Notes under the pieces: generated by a model
Databases searched by the model: none
What the model was told of the DNA's origin: nothing
The model's input: the letters and a program-made list of their open reading frames with translations, nothing else
Assembly: GCA_009780755.1 (NCBI GenBank)
Contig: WQZL01000007.1
Location: forward strand, 1 to 24,750
DNA from: Promicromonosporaceae bacterium
GTDB lineage: Bacteria > Actinomycetota > Actinomycetes > Actinomycetales > Cellulomonadaceae
Reading direction: 5' to 3'
DNA length: 24,750 nt
Made by a program: the position numbers and the translations under genes
Part shown: positions 5,615 through 15,900 of the stretch, piece after piece
Layout of the letters: each line of letters opens with the position of its first letter
Position numbering within the stretch: the stretch's first letter is position 1

Positions 5615-8600
5615 ATGGCCAAGCACCGCAAGCCGCAACTCGTGACTACCCGGACCAGAAGGAGTGCCGCCGCAGCCATCGCGCTTGCCCTGGCCCTCGT
5701 GACCGGCGGCTCGGCCACGCTGGCCGCTGCCGAGGAGCCGGAGGTGTACCCCTACGACGAGGTTGAACTGCTCGGGACCGGTCACGACGACGGTCTCGGA
5801 TATGACTACCAGCAGGGCGAAGACGACGATGCTTACGGTGAAGAGCCAATCGAACCCGCCGGGGAGAACTCGCCGGACGTTGGCGATAACTACACGGTGA
5901 CCGACCTGCCCTCGTCGCTTGACGACGAACCCGCCGAGGAGAACCCGCCGGACGTTGGCGACAACGACACGACGACCGACCTGCCTCCGCCGCTTGACGA
6001 CGAACCCGTCGGGGAGAACCTGCCAGGCACTGCCGAGGAGACTCCTGACGCTACCGACTCGGCGCCGCCGGTCGGCTCAATAGGGCAGACCCCGGATGAC
6101 TCCTTCGGCGAAGCGCCCTCCGAAATGCTTGCGGCCTATATCGACATCGAACCGGCCACGGTAAATGTCGGCAGCGGCGCAGCTCCGGCAATCCCGGCGC
6201 CTCCGGCGAATTTCGCCAACATTCAGGTGCGGGCCATCGGCGACCGCCTGACGCTTGGCGTCGGTGCCAGCGCCACCAACTTCGGCACCGGGCAGGGCGT
6301 GGCCGGGGTGCAATTCGGCCTGTTCGCCTCTACCACTGCCACCAGTCCCATCAACCAGCCGTGGGCGCTATCTACCCCCTCGGACGGGGGCGGCTGGGCC
6401 ACCTTCGCCAACGTGCCGATCAACGGCAACGGCGGCCGAACCGATGGCCAGACCAGCTACGTGGTTCGCCCCGTGGTCATCCCGACGGGCTGGAGCTTCG
6501 ACCCGCACCTGGCCACCGCCCCGGCCGCGGTTAACCCGGCGATTACCGCGCGGTCCTACTCCTTCCGCGTGCCGGAATCATCAAGCCTGGTCAGCCGTAC
6601 CTACGTGGGCGGCGTGGATTTCATGCGCCTGCGCACCTCCGGCAACACGAGCGAAACCGGCGAGGCTAGGTGGGGTTCGTCCGTCGGCGCCTTCGTGCTG
6701 GAACGGAGCAACCCCGGCCTGCCGCAAACCTGCTCAAACATCAACATCGCGCTGCTTATCGACATTTCAGAGTCCATCTCGGCCAGCGACCGCCCCCTCG
6801 TGGCCTCGGCCGCGCGCGGGCTAGTCACCGCGCTTTCCGGCACCCCCGGTATCTCGCTACAGGCGTTCCGCTTCGGCAGCTCGGCCAGCGCCATCAATCC
6901 GGGCCTGCTGCCGGCCACCAATGCCGCCGCCTGGAACACCTTCTTGTCGCAGGCCAACATCTTCAATCAGAGCGGCACGCAGTACACCAACTGGGATGCC
7001 GCCGTGTGGATGGCCGCGCAGGCAGCGGCCAACTTCGATCTGGCCATCGTATTCACCGACGGCCTGCCCACCGTATTTGGCTCGGGCACCGCCAGCGGCA
7101 ACGGCACCCGGTTTACCCGGTTCATCGAAACCGAGACGGCGATCATGTCGGCCAATACGCTCAAAAACCAAGGCACACGCATCGAAACCGTCGCCGTCGG
7201 TGCCGCCGTAACCAACGCGGCCGCCCGGCACAACCTGGTCGCCATCTCCTCGAACGCCGCCGTGCATACCTCAGCAACCTTCACCGACGCGCTATACGAG
7301 CTAATCAACTCGGTGCTGGTCAACTGCACCCCGGCTGTGCGCATGGCCAAGTATGAGATCGGGTGGAATCGAAGCATCTGGAGCGGGGCGGATCGCGCCG
7401 GCGGCTGGGAGTTCACCGTTCACGAGGCAGAAGGTCTCGGCGGGCACTTCAACCTCGTCTCCGCCGCCACCCAAACCACCGACGGGATGGGCAGGGCGGC
7501 GGGCGAAATCCTGTGGATGTTCGACCCGCAGCACCTGACCACCACCGGCACCATCACGATCACCGAAGAGGTGCGTGAGGGCTTCTCGCTGGTACCGCAG
7601 AACGGCCAGAACGCGCTCTGCGAGGCGTTCGATGGCAACGGCGTGCGGATTCCCGGCTCCCTGCCCATCGAAAACGTGGTGGTGAACGGCCGCCCCGGCT
7701 TCCGGCTCTCGGGCATCCCCGCCCAGGCTCTGGTTAACTGTTCGATGGTCAACCAGCGGCACGCCCCCGACCCGTTGCAGGTCACGGCCACCCTAAACGC
7801 CACCTACGTGCGTGCCTGGGATTGGTTGCTGGCTAAGACGGTGGATGCCGCCGCAGCCCGCGCCGTGCCCGGTGATGGGGTCGAGTTCGAGTACACGCTC
7901 GATGTGCAGACGGTGCCTCGGCCCATGTCCGATGTGGTGGCCCTCGCTGGCGTGACCGTCACCAATCCCAGTAACTACGCCTGGGCGGTCGGCGATTTAG
8001 ACATCCGCATCAACGGCGTCGTGCCCACCCAAATTACGGGCGCCTCCGGGGCGGCCATCACCGCGCAGACCCCAATCCCGGCGAACGGCACGCTCGTGCT
8101 GGAGGTGCGCCACGAGTTTACGACCGTGCCCGAGCAGGTCGCGATCTCAGTGAACATCCCGGCGGGCGGCACATTCACCGCGCCTACGCCGATCACGGAC
8201 TTCAGCACCGACCCTCGGGTTAGCGCGATAGAACGCAATCACCAGGCCGTCCTCACCGATTCCTTCCCCGAGTTCGCGGTCACCTGGGCCAGCGACAAGT
8301 CCCTGTTGGCCGCCGACCACCTAACAGGCCGCTCCTACCCGTACACCGCCCGTCGGGGTGCAGATGTGGCCGCCGGGGAGTGCGACCTGTTCCCCAACAC
8401 GGCCATGCTGGCAGTGGTGAACCCCCTGGATCACCCACCGGTCACCGCCGAGGAGACCGTCGAGGTCTGCACCGGCCTGCCGCTGTCCGTCGCCAAAACG
8501 GTGACACCGACGGCCGGACAGACCTACCGTTGGCAGCTGGAAAAGCAGGTGCGCGATTTCATCACCGGACAATGGGTGGATGCCACCACGGCCCCCGCCC

Positions 8601-11600
8601 CGGCGCAACCAGCCGACAATGAGGCCACCTTCGAGTTCCGCGTGCTGGCCACGCCATTACCCTTCCGGTACGGCGATGACGACGTGTGGGCGATGCGCGG
8701 CGAGATTGTCATCATCAACCCGAACCCGTGGCCCGTGCCCGTACACATTATCGATACCGTCGATGTCGGCCCGCAGGCCAGCGTTGAATGTCTGCCCGAG
8801 CGGGCGATGAACGAAGACGGTTCTGTGACGGTGCCCGCCGACGCCGACGCCTTCGTGGTGCCGATGGCCTGCCGCATTACCGGCATCCCAGAGACCAATT
8901 ATGGCCGCATGGCGGTGGAGATCACCTGGTCTGCTGCCGACGCCTTCTCGGCCACCGAATCTGCGGACTACGTAGATGAGGCAATTTATTGGGCAGATGG
9001 TGCCGTCAACCGCATCGTCACCGTGCGAGACGAGGTGGCGGGCCTGAACATGGAGCGCGAGCTGTGCCCGGTGGGCGTGGCTCCGGGCGGTGACTGCTCG
9101 ATTAAGTGGCGGCTTGGTGAACAGTATGTTTTCGAATACTCGCTGACCCTGCCCGGCCCCGAGGAGGGTGATACTCGCACGCACCTAAACCGCGCCTGGA
9201 TCGTCGGTTACCCGGCCGACGCGCAGGCACAGGCGTCCGTGATCGTTTACGACGTGGCGCTGCGCACCTGGGTCAATGAGGTCTGGCGCGACGGCCTGCC
9301 CGGCGTGGGCACGCTGATTCACCACCGCTATCCGACCTTCACGGTAGGACCGGAGTACCCGATCCCGTATACCACCTTCGACGTGCCAGAGTACGTGCAG
9401 GTTGGTGACGTGCTAGTGCTGCCGGTGGTTGTGTTTAACCAGTCTGAGACGCACGCCGCATCCATCACCGAGCTGCGCTTCTTCCTCGGAGCGGGCCTGG
9501 AGCTGGTGCCCGGGGGCGACTGGGTAGTCGAAGACGGCTGGGTAACCGATGGTGACCCCGTACTGCGCTTCGATGGCGCCACCGCCGGAATCATCCTCGA
9601 ACCGGGCGGTCACTATGCCACCACCATCACGGTTCGCGTGACCACCGAGGCGGCCACCCTGACGGCCCGCACATCGGCCCTAGAGCCGCTGCCCGGCGAG
9701 TATGCGGGCAACCTCGGCCAATGGCATGTCAATCTGCTCGCTTTTGCCGCAATCACCGAATTCTCCGGCTGGGTCGAGTCCGGCGACGAGACGGCGACGG
9801 GCAAGTGGGTTGCGGACGTGCGCGACCTAGATTCCGACCTCACCGAATACCCCTTCGTGGCCGGGGAAACCGACGACTTCGGCAACCCGGTGCCAGACCG
9901 GTGGGTGGACAACGCCATCACGGCCCCACCCGAGGAGGATGCCGACCACCGCGACGGCGAACTCATCCGGGTGCTGCTGCCGCTGCCGCTCGGCCTGCAC
10001 CTGACGGCTCGCGCCAGTCAACACCAAGACTTTGACTGGGCGGTGACCAAGGAGGTAACCAGCGCTAGCGAGCAGTGGGCCAGGGGCCGCGACGGCGCGT
10101 ATTTTGACTACGCGGTGACCGTAACGGCCACGTCCACCACCGGCGCGGTTCGCATCAGCGGCACGGCCACGCTAACCAACGATTCCGATGTGCCGGTGCC
10201 ATTCGACTCTGTGACCGTACTAGTGGCTGGCCTACCCGCCACCATCACCGACTCGGACGCGCTGGCGCAGGGCTACGTGCCACCCCAAGGTCAACTAGGG
10301 ATCACGTTCTACCGCGACCTGCCCGAACCCGAGGGCGACCTGGACGTGACGGTGACGGCGAGCCTGACCGCGCCAAACCTGGTGGACCCGCAGGCTCCGG
10401 CCACCGAGGTGCTATACCGGGTTGGCCTGGAGGATTACACGCTCACAATCTCTAACCGCTTCGCCCATCTCTTCGATGAGTTCGAAGAGTTCCTGGCCCG
10501 TATGCAGTTGGACTATCCCGAGCTGATCCACATTGTCGAAGAAATCGATGAGGTCACCTTCGAGGAGCTGAGGTTCCCCGTCGTGCGCCTGGACGCCTAC
10601 CCAGCGGGAGGCAGCTGGCGCTTCGAGTACACCGCCTACCGTGGCACCGAGGTTGACCCCGATGGCGGCGTCGGCATCTACCCAAACGTCGCCTGGGTAA
10701 CCCCGCAGCCGGACCCGTACCCGGAGGGCGTGGAGCCAGAAAACCCCCACGACGGCCAGAATCCCGACGATCTGCGCACCCCGCCGGTGACCGTGGTGGT
10801 TCGCAAGGGCAAGAACCTGATCGTCGAACCGGGCCTGACGCTGTTCGACCTGTGGGCGCCGGAGTGGTCACTGACCAAGAACGTAGTGGGCCAGGATGTA
10901 AAGCCCGCCGACGCGAACGGGAACGCCACCTTTGCCTACGAGGTGGTACTCACCCCCGAACCTGCCACAGCCGTTGGCACCCGTGTGACGGTCGGTGCCC
11001 AGGTCACTAACCCTGGCCCCTTCCGGGTGCCAATAACCGTGACCCTGACGCCAAACCTGGGGACGGGACTTGAACCCATCGTCGTGACCGCCATCATCGA
11101 TGCGGCAAACGACGACGGCCACGGCGAGCTGTTCATCGAACGTCACTGGATACTCGATGGCCAGGCTCCAGCCGGAAGCTCGGTGGCCATCGACGTGCGG
11201 TGGGATCAAGAGGCGGCATTCTCACCCGGCGGTCATGTCTACGCTGCGGCGCAGGTGGCCGACGCGGGGGCCGCAGAGGTTGAGATCACCGATACCGACC
11301 GATTGGTTTCGGCGTGGGACGATCAGACAACCCCGGAGTACCCGGTGCGGCTGTGCCAGCCCGAACAGGACGGCGGAGCCTGCGTATTTGAGTGGACTCC
11401 GTTGGGCCTGCCCTTCGTGTTCCGCTACGAGCTAACGCTGCCCGGCCCGGCCATCACCGATGATGATGGCCACGTGATCTGGCCAAACACCGCCTGGATC
11501 GACGAGTCGGAGGCGACAGACTCGGTGCCGCCAGCCGACTGCGCTGCTTCTCGGCGCTGCGATAGGGCCGAGGTGAAGGTCATCGCCTTCGATGTGGCGC

Positions 11601-12631
11601 TGCGCACCTGGGTTTCCGAGGTGTGGCGGGACGGTGTGCTGGTCTTCGAGTTCGAGGCATACCGCGAAGGTCTCGGCCCAACCTATCAGCGCGGTCACAC
11701 AATGGCCGCCATCGAGGACTTCGACATCGAGGTCGGTGACGTGCTGGTCAAGGACATCGTGGTGGAAAACCAGGGCTTCTTCACCACCCGCATTGATGAA
11801 CTGGTCTCCACCCGCCACGCCGCCGTGACGCACTACGAGGGCGACCTGGTAGACGACGGCTCCCACGGCCTGCGCATCTGGGATCAGGAACATGAGGACG
11901 GCCTGCTGCACAAGGTGTTGGACGACGGACGCAACCCGCCGGTCATCCTCGCGCCGGGTGAGCATTACCGTATGCACAAGCTGGTACAGGTGACCGCAGA
12001 TGCGCTGGTCGATGACGCCGAAGAGGCGCTCGTGTACTCGTTCGCGCAGATCAGCCGTTTCTCCGGCTGGATCCCGATGGTGGCAGAAGCGGCAGAGGCG
12101 GCGACGTTCGGTTTCGCTGCGGCCGGGCTGGCCAGCGGCCCGCGCGCCCTTGGCTTCAACCCGCCAACGGCCTTCGATGCCCCGCGCGAAATGCACGACG
12201 GCCACTACGGCCAGTGGTCGGCAGATGTGTGGGACATTGACTCCAGCCCCAGCCGTCACCGTCGGGCGATCCTCTGTGACGAGGGCACCGTCATCGCCAC
12301 CGACTGGATCGAAAACGAGATGGGCCACGGCTCCACCCGCGATGGTTACCAAGAAGGCCCGGATGCCGACGATCACGACGGCGAGCTAATCCACGTGGTG
12401 CGATCCTCGACACGTACTCCGACGCCTACTCCGACGCCCACGCCCACGCCGACACCTACCCCAACACCCACGCCGACTCCTCAGCCGGACACCGGTGGCA
12501 CGCCGACCCCCGTCCCGAATCTGCCGACCACCGGCGCCAGCGTGCTGCCGCTGGTGATCGGCGCGGGCCTTGGTATCGCCCTGGGCGCGCTTCTCCTGGC
12601 TCTCCGCCGCCGGGGAGCGGCAGCTAGCTAG
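5615..12631 (+). CDS. Giant LPXTG-anchored surface protein with VWA domain
   Basis: A 2338-aa cell-wall-anchored, probably adhesive protein. A basic N-terminus, a hydrophobic core and an Ala-rich cleavage region (about 1-39) form a Sec signal peptide. Then come an acidic region with 25-aa repeats (about 80-145), a beta-sandwich-like region (about 195-345) and a VWA domain (about 375-570) with a complete MIDAS: D383-x-S385-x-S387, T458 and D482. Two ~750-aa supermodules follow (about 730-1465 and 1470-2262), each with two Lys...Asn Ig-like modules and one 'TWV(N/S)EVWRDG' module. The end has 11 Thr-Pro pairs, LPTTG at 2303-2307, a membrane segment and an RRR tail, so sortase anchoring is expected. 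The ATG at 5615 is preferred over an upstream TTG because of AAAGG eight bases upstream. The VWA suggests a ligand-binding head and the repeats a stalk; the ligand is unknown. Confidence 0.93.
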   Translation: MAKHRKPQLVTTRTRRSAAAAIALALALVTGGSATLAAAEEPEVYPYDEVELLGTGHDDGLGYDYQQGEDDDAYGEEPIEPAGENSPDVGDNYTVTDLPSSLDDEPAEENPPDVGDNDTTTDLPPPLDDEPVGENLPGTAEETPDATDSAPPVGSIGQTPDDSFGEAPSEMLAAYIDIEPATVNVGSGAAPAIPAPPANFANIQVRAIGDRLTLGVGASATNFGTGQGVAGVQFGLFASTTATSPINQPWALSTPSDGGGWATFANVPINGNGGRTDGQTSYVVRPVVIPTGWSFDPHLATAPAAVNPAITARSYSFRVPESSSLVSRTYVGGVDFMRLRTSGNTSETGEARWGSSVGAFVLERSNPGLPQTCSNINIALLIDISESISASDRPLVASAARGLVTALSGTPGISLQAFRFGSSASAINPGLLPATNAAAWNTFLSQANIFNQSGTQYTNWDAAVWMAAQAAANFDLAIVFTDGLPTVFGSGTASGNGTRFTRFIETETAIMSANTLKNQGTRIETVAVGAAVTNAAARHNLVAISSNAAVHTSATFTDALYELINSVLVNCTPAVRMAKYEIGWNRSIWSGADRAGGWEFTVHEAEGLGGHFNLVSAATQTTDGMGRAAGEILWMFDPQHLTTTGTITITEEVREGFSLVPQNGQNALCEAFDGNGVRIPGSLPIENVVVNGRPGFRLSGIPAQALVNCSMVNQRHAPDPLQVTATLNATYVRAWDWLLAKTVDAAAARAVPGDGVEFEYTLDVQTVPRPMSDVVALAGVTVTNPSNYAWAVGDLDIRINGVVPTQITGASGAAITAQTPIPANGTLVLEVRHEFTTVPEQVAISVNIPAGGTFTAPTPITDFSTDPRVSAIERNHQAVLTDSFPEFAVTWASDKSLLAADHLTGRSYPYTARRGADVAAGECDLFPNTAMLAVVNPLDHPPVTAEETVEVCTGLPLSVAKTVTPTAGQTYRWQLEKQVRDFITGQWVDATTAPAPAQPADNEATFEFRVLATPLPFRYGDDDVWAMRGEIVIINPNPWPVPVHIIDTVDVGPQASVECLPERAMNEDGSVTVPADADAFVVPMACRITGIPETNYGRMAVEITWSAADAFSATESADYVDEAIYWADGAVNRIVTVRDEVAGLNMERELCPVGVAPGGDCSIKWRLGEQYVFEYSLTLPGPEEGDTRTHLNRAWIVGYPADAQAQASVIVYDVALRTWVNEVWRDGLPGVGTLIHHRYPTFTVGPEYPIPYTTFDVPEYVQVGDVLVLPVVVFNQSETHAASITELRFFLGAGLELVPGGDWVVEDGWVTDGDPVLRFDGATAGIILEPGGHYATTITVRVTTEAATLTARTSALEPLPGEYAGNLGQWHVNLLAFAAITEFSGWVESGDETATGKWVADVRDLDSDLTEYPFVAGETDDFGNPVPDRWVDNAITAPPEEDADHRDGELIRVLLPLPLGLHLTARASQHQDFDWAVTKEVTSASEQWARGRDGAYFDYAVTVTATSTTGAVRISGTATLTNDSDVPVPFDSVTVLVAGLPATITDSDALAQGYVPPQGQLGITFYRDLPEPEGDLDVTVTASLTAPNLVDPQAPATEVLYRVGLEDYTLTISNRFAHLFDEFEEFLARMQLDYPELIHIVEEIDEVTFEELRFPVVRLDAYPAGGSWRFEYTAYRGTEVDPDGGVGIYPNVAWVTPQPDPYPEGVEPENPHDGQNPDDLRTPPVTVVVRKGKNLIVEPGLTLFDLWAPEWSLTKNVVGQDVKPADANGNATFAYEVVLTPEPATAVGTRVTVGAQVTNPGPFRVPITVTLTPNLGTGLEPIVVTAIIDAANDDGHGELFIERHWILDGQAPAGSSVAIDVRWDQEAAFSPGGHVYAAAQVADAGAAEVEITDTDRLVSAWDDQTTPEYPVRLCQPEQDGGACVFEWTPLGLPFVFRYELTLPGPAITDDDGHVIWPNTAWIDESEATDSVPPADCAASRRCDRAEVKVIAFDVALRTWVSEVWRDGVLVFEFEAYREGLGPTYQRGHTMAAIEDFDIEVGDVLVKDIVVENQGFFTTRIDELVSTRHAAVTHYEGDLVDDGSHGLRIWDQEHEDGLLHKVLDDGRNPPVILAPGEHYRMHKLVQVTADALVDDAEEALVYSFAQISRFSGWIPMVAEAAEAATFGFAAAGLASGPRALGFNPPTAFDAPREMHDGHYGQWSADVWDIDSSPSRHRRAILCDEGTVIATDWIENEMGHGSTRDGYQEGPDADDHDGELIHVVRSSTRTPTPTPTPTPTPTPTPTPTPTPQPDTGGTPTPVPNLPTTGASVLPLVIGAGLGIALGALLLALRRRGAAAS
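5852..6020 (+). repeat. 75-bp (25-aa) acidic tandem repeat
   Basis: Units begin at 5852, 5927 and 6002 with 'EP(A/V)xEN'; two are full length and the third is partial. They encode an Asp/Glu/Pro-rich segment (motifs 'PPDVGDN', 'TTDLP', 'LDDEP') directly after the signal peptide of the VWA protein. Copies are nearly identical at DNA level, so the unit count may vary between strains by slippage. Confidence 0.8.
7816..12402 (+). repeat. Two diverged supermodules within the VWA protein
   Basis: Supermodule 1 (about 7816-9990) and supermodule 2 (about 10029-12402) have the same order of parts. Part one: 'DWxLxKxV' start (K741, K1479) ending in 'PNxA' (N928, N1691). Part two: Lys K961 or K1755 ending in 'N-x-A-W-I' (N1192, N1958). 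Part three opens with 'DVALRTWV(N/S)EVWRDG' and closes with 'FSGW', 'DxDS', 'D(R/T)W(V/I)(D/E)N' and 'DHxDGELIxV'. The DNA of the part-three start is still nearly identical at 9250-9298 and 11589-11637. The protein therefore grew by duplicating a whole three-part block. Confidence 0.75.
12416..12481 (+). repeat. Thr-Pro dipeptide run (11 units)
   Basis: Eleven consecutive Thr-Pro codon pairs with varied third bases (ACN CCN) lie just before the LPTTG signal. Such Pro-rich rods commonly span the peptidoglycan in sortase-anchored proteins. Codon variety argues for selection on the peptide rather than fresh slippage. Confidence 0.85.
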
Positions 12632-12642
12632 AGACAATGCAC

Positions 12643-12678
12643 GATGGCGGGGCCGGGCACACGCCCGGCCCCGCCATC
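12643..12678 (+). terminator. Perfect 16-bp GC hairpin after the VWA protein gene
   Basis: GATGGCGGGGCCGGGC (12643-12658), loop ACAC, and its exact complement (12663-12678), starting 11 bases after the stop. There is no T-tract, which is common for hairpin terminators of high-GC actinobacteria. It would separate transcription of the two giant genes, or act as a partial terminator or stabiliser. Confidence 0.75.
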
Positions 12679-12699
12679 ACGCGTAAGGAGTGGCGTCAA

Positions 12700-12903
12700 A
12701 TGTTTCATGGATCACTCATTATTCGGCAACCAAAAGGTCCTGAACGATCGTCCAGCGCCATGTGGTTGCGAGGCATTCCCCCCACGGTCAACTATTGGTT
12801 ACGGCCCCGTCTGCGGGGTGTCACCACGTCGCCCCCGGAGCCGGAAGTGTATCGAGGGGGTGCACGATGTTTACTCGGCGTCCGCGCACAGCGCGTGTTC
12901 TGA
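12700..12903 (+). CDS. Possible short upstream ORF overlapping the second giant gene
   Basis: A 67-codon frame starting at ATG 12700 has a strong AAGGAG (12685-12690) nine bases upstream and ends at TGA 12901-12903, 37 bases past the start of the giant gene in another frame. The product (it begins MFHGSLIIRQPKG and is rich in Arg and Pro) resembles nothing I know. It may be a regulatory uORF coupling translation into the giant gene, or an open frame by chance in GC-rich DNA. The ribosome site is the only positive evidence. Confidence 0.2.
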   Translation: MFHGSLIIRQPKGPERSSSAMWLRGIPPTVNYWLRPRLRGVTTSPPEPEVYRGGARCLLGVRAQRVF

Positions 12904-15900
12904 CGGTACTGGTGGCGGTGGCGCTCATCTCACTTGTCTCACCGTTTGGCCTGTTCAAGCCCGATGAGGCCCAGGCTGCGGTGGGTGATCCGACCGTGCC
13001 CGAACCGGGCCGCGCCATCTGGCGCGAAGACTTCGACAAGGGCGGAGCCACCCTCGACGGATACACGGGCGCCGACTGGAAGGGTGACCCGATCACCTAC
13101 TACTCCGACCCGTTCTGGAATGCCTCATCCAAGAGCTGCAACGGCTGGGTACTCAACGATGGCACCACTCGCCCCACCACCGCCCAAGACGCCGGCTGTG
13201 AAAGCAACGCCGGCCTGGACGGCAAGGGCGTCAGCCACGCCGCCTGGTGGTATCTGCGGCTGATGGCCAGGGAACTGGGCCGAGTACAGGGCATAGCAGA
13301 GTCCACCAACAACGTCGTCGCCTCGATGACAAACAACGGCGCACCCCGCCCCGGCCTGGCTACCGAGAACAACGTGCAGTTCCGGGCCACAAACGTGGTA
13401 GGCGGCCTCGACCCGGTAACGGGGGAGTACACGGTGAAGAAGGGCCACTACTACGTGGCCGCCGCCTGGTTCGCCGCCGTTCACTGCCCGGCCGACAACT
13501 CGGGTTGGGCCGCCGCGCAGCAGCGGCTGACGCTACTCGTACCGCCAAGCGCCGAATACCCCACCGGCCGCGTTGAATCAGAACTCATTAACCCCTGCGC
13601 CGGCTCTCGCAATGTAACCAGTGACACCCCCATCTACACGCGGTACATCTACTCTCATGCCTGGCAAGCCCCGGCCGATGGCGTGCTGCTAGGCATCGAG
13701 ATCACCAATAATCAGCTAGGCAGCACGGGTAACGACATCGCCTTCGACACCCCGCAAATCGTGGACGTCACCCCGGTGCTTTCCAAGGACTTCGTGCCCA
13801 ACGAAATTTGGGCGGGCGACGCATCCGCCCTAACGTTCATCGTCACCAACACCAGTGAGTATCAAAACATGCCCTGCGGCGGCACCGGCGAACCAGCCTG
13901 CGTGCTAATCGCCAAGGAGGGCTGGACCTTCACCGACCGCCTCGCCGCCGGACTGAGCGTCGCCAACCCAACGAACGTGCAGGTCACCTGCTACAGCGCC
14001 AGCGGTGTCCCCCGCGATCAGAACCTAACGGCGGTGGACAAGATTAAGGGCAACGCCGCCACCCCCGGCGACGACACCACCCGTACCACAATCGCCCCCG
14101 GCGATACCGAAATCTTCGTCGATGCGGCCCGCCTGTTTACTAACGAGGCGTATTGCGAGTTCTCCGTGGATGTCACCGGCGCCGTCGGCACATACACGAA
14201 CGGGCCGAGCAACATCGACTCCGAGGCGCTGTCTTCGGGCATGACCGAGGACACCACCTTGACGGTGCTGTCCCCGCTGTCGCTGACCATGAGCGCGGAG
14301 GCCACCTATGCCTCTGGCGCGACCAACCGGGTCGATGAACCCACCGATGTGGTGATCTACACCGCCTACCTGACCAACAACGGCGACACGGAGATCTGGG
14401 ATCTGAGCGTGACCGCGCCCGATGGCACCGACAACTTCACCGGCGCTCACAACGGCACCGGCACGATGCCCACGGCCTACACGTGCGACGCCCCGGTAAA
14501 TGGCATATCCCTACAACCCGGCGAGACCGTGACCTGCACCATCGAATACCCGGCGAACCAGGGAGACCTAGACGACTACTCAATCCAAGACCTTGTTCTC
14601 CACTCCTGGGCGCATGGTACCTCCGGCAAGTCGGTGGGACACCCGGACGCGCAACCGGTGGATTCCAACCAGGCCAACGTCGGCCTACCCGTGGTGCGCA
14701 CCCCATCGCTGACGATGGTCAAGAGCGTCACGCCCCAAACCGGAGTCAAGGCCGGAGACTGGGTTACCTACTCCTTTGCGGTAACAAACACCGGCAACAC
14801 CACCATCCTTAACGTCGCCATCGACGAGGTCTCCTTTGCGGGCACCGGCACACTATCGGCGGTCACCTGCCTGGCCGACACCCTCGCCCCGGGAGCATCG
14901 ACCAGCTGCGCCGCCACCTATCAGGTGACGTTGGCCGACACGGACTTCGCGCTACCCAGCGGCGGCGCGGTGCAGAACGTGGCCCAGGCCGTAGGCGAGA
15001 CCGGCGGCGGTGACCCGGTGACATCCCCCGAAGATGAGGCCACCTTCCAGACCACCAGCGCCAGCCTCGTCATCGACTGGCTGACCGCAACCGTCACCGA
15101 CATCAACGGCGAAAAGAGCCACGTGGACGACGCCGACGATGTTGTCACCTTCCGCACCCTGCTCCGCAACGACGGCAACGTAGACCTAACGGACGTGGTC
15201 ATCAACCTAAACGACCTGTTCGGCCCGTCCTTCACCGGCGCTGGCCCGCTCGACGAATGGACCTGCGACTGGCCCGATGGCACCACCCATGAGCCGCCAG
15301 GGGGGCTCGCGGTGGGCGAGACGGCCGAGTGCTGGGTGGTCTACGACGTCACCTTGGCCGATCTGGACGCCATCGACCCGTTCGGCATCTCGGAGATCGG
15401 GCTGACCATTCAGGCGGTAGGTAAGGACCCGGTCGAGGCCGACGTGCCCTCGAATGTCCGGCATGTCGCGGTGGACGAGGTCGCTCATCCGGCGCTGCAA
15501 CTGGTCAAGACGGTAGTGGACGAGTACGACCAGCCGGTGGCCAGCTTCGTTCGCGAGGGCACCGTCCTTACCTACTGGTTCGACGTAATCAACAAGGGCA
15601 ACCAAACCATCGATGATTTGGCCATCGTCGAAACCTATTTCGCCGGTGAGGGCGTTGAGCCGCAGCCGCAGTGCCCCGTAAGCACGCTCGTGCCCGGGGA
15701 GAGTACGCGCTGCTGGGCTACCTACACCGTTGTCGCGGGCGATGTGGCGATCAAGGACATCCTCAATGTCGCCCAGGCCGAGGGCACGCACGGCGGTGAG
15801 GAGATCGATCCCTCTGAGGAGGCCTGGGCCGAGTTCCAGACCGGGGTTACCGAGCTGGTCATGACCATTGAGGCCGATGTGTGGCATCTGGATGGCTCAC

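Noticed and set aside
11432..12376. Long minus-strand open frame (314 aa) opposite the VWA protein gene, and similar frames opposite other large genes
   Set aside because: These are shadows of codon bias in GC-rich genes: no ribosome sites, no recognisable domains, and the opposite strand has clear protein motifs.
12416..12481. Short-period DNA repeats (also 19222-19390) considered as CRISPR or microsatellite
   Set aside because: They are codon-varied Thr-Pro and Pro-rich wall-spanning segments inside genes; there are no spacers.
12762..12866. Upstream ATG extending the second giant protein by 35 residues
   Set aside because: The extra residues have no signal-peptide character, and ATG 12867 has GAGGGGG six bases upstream followed directly by a signal peptide.
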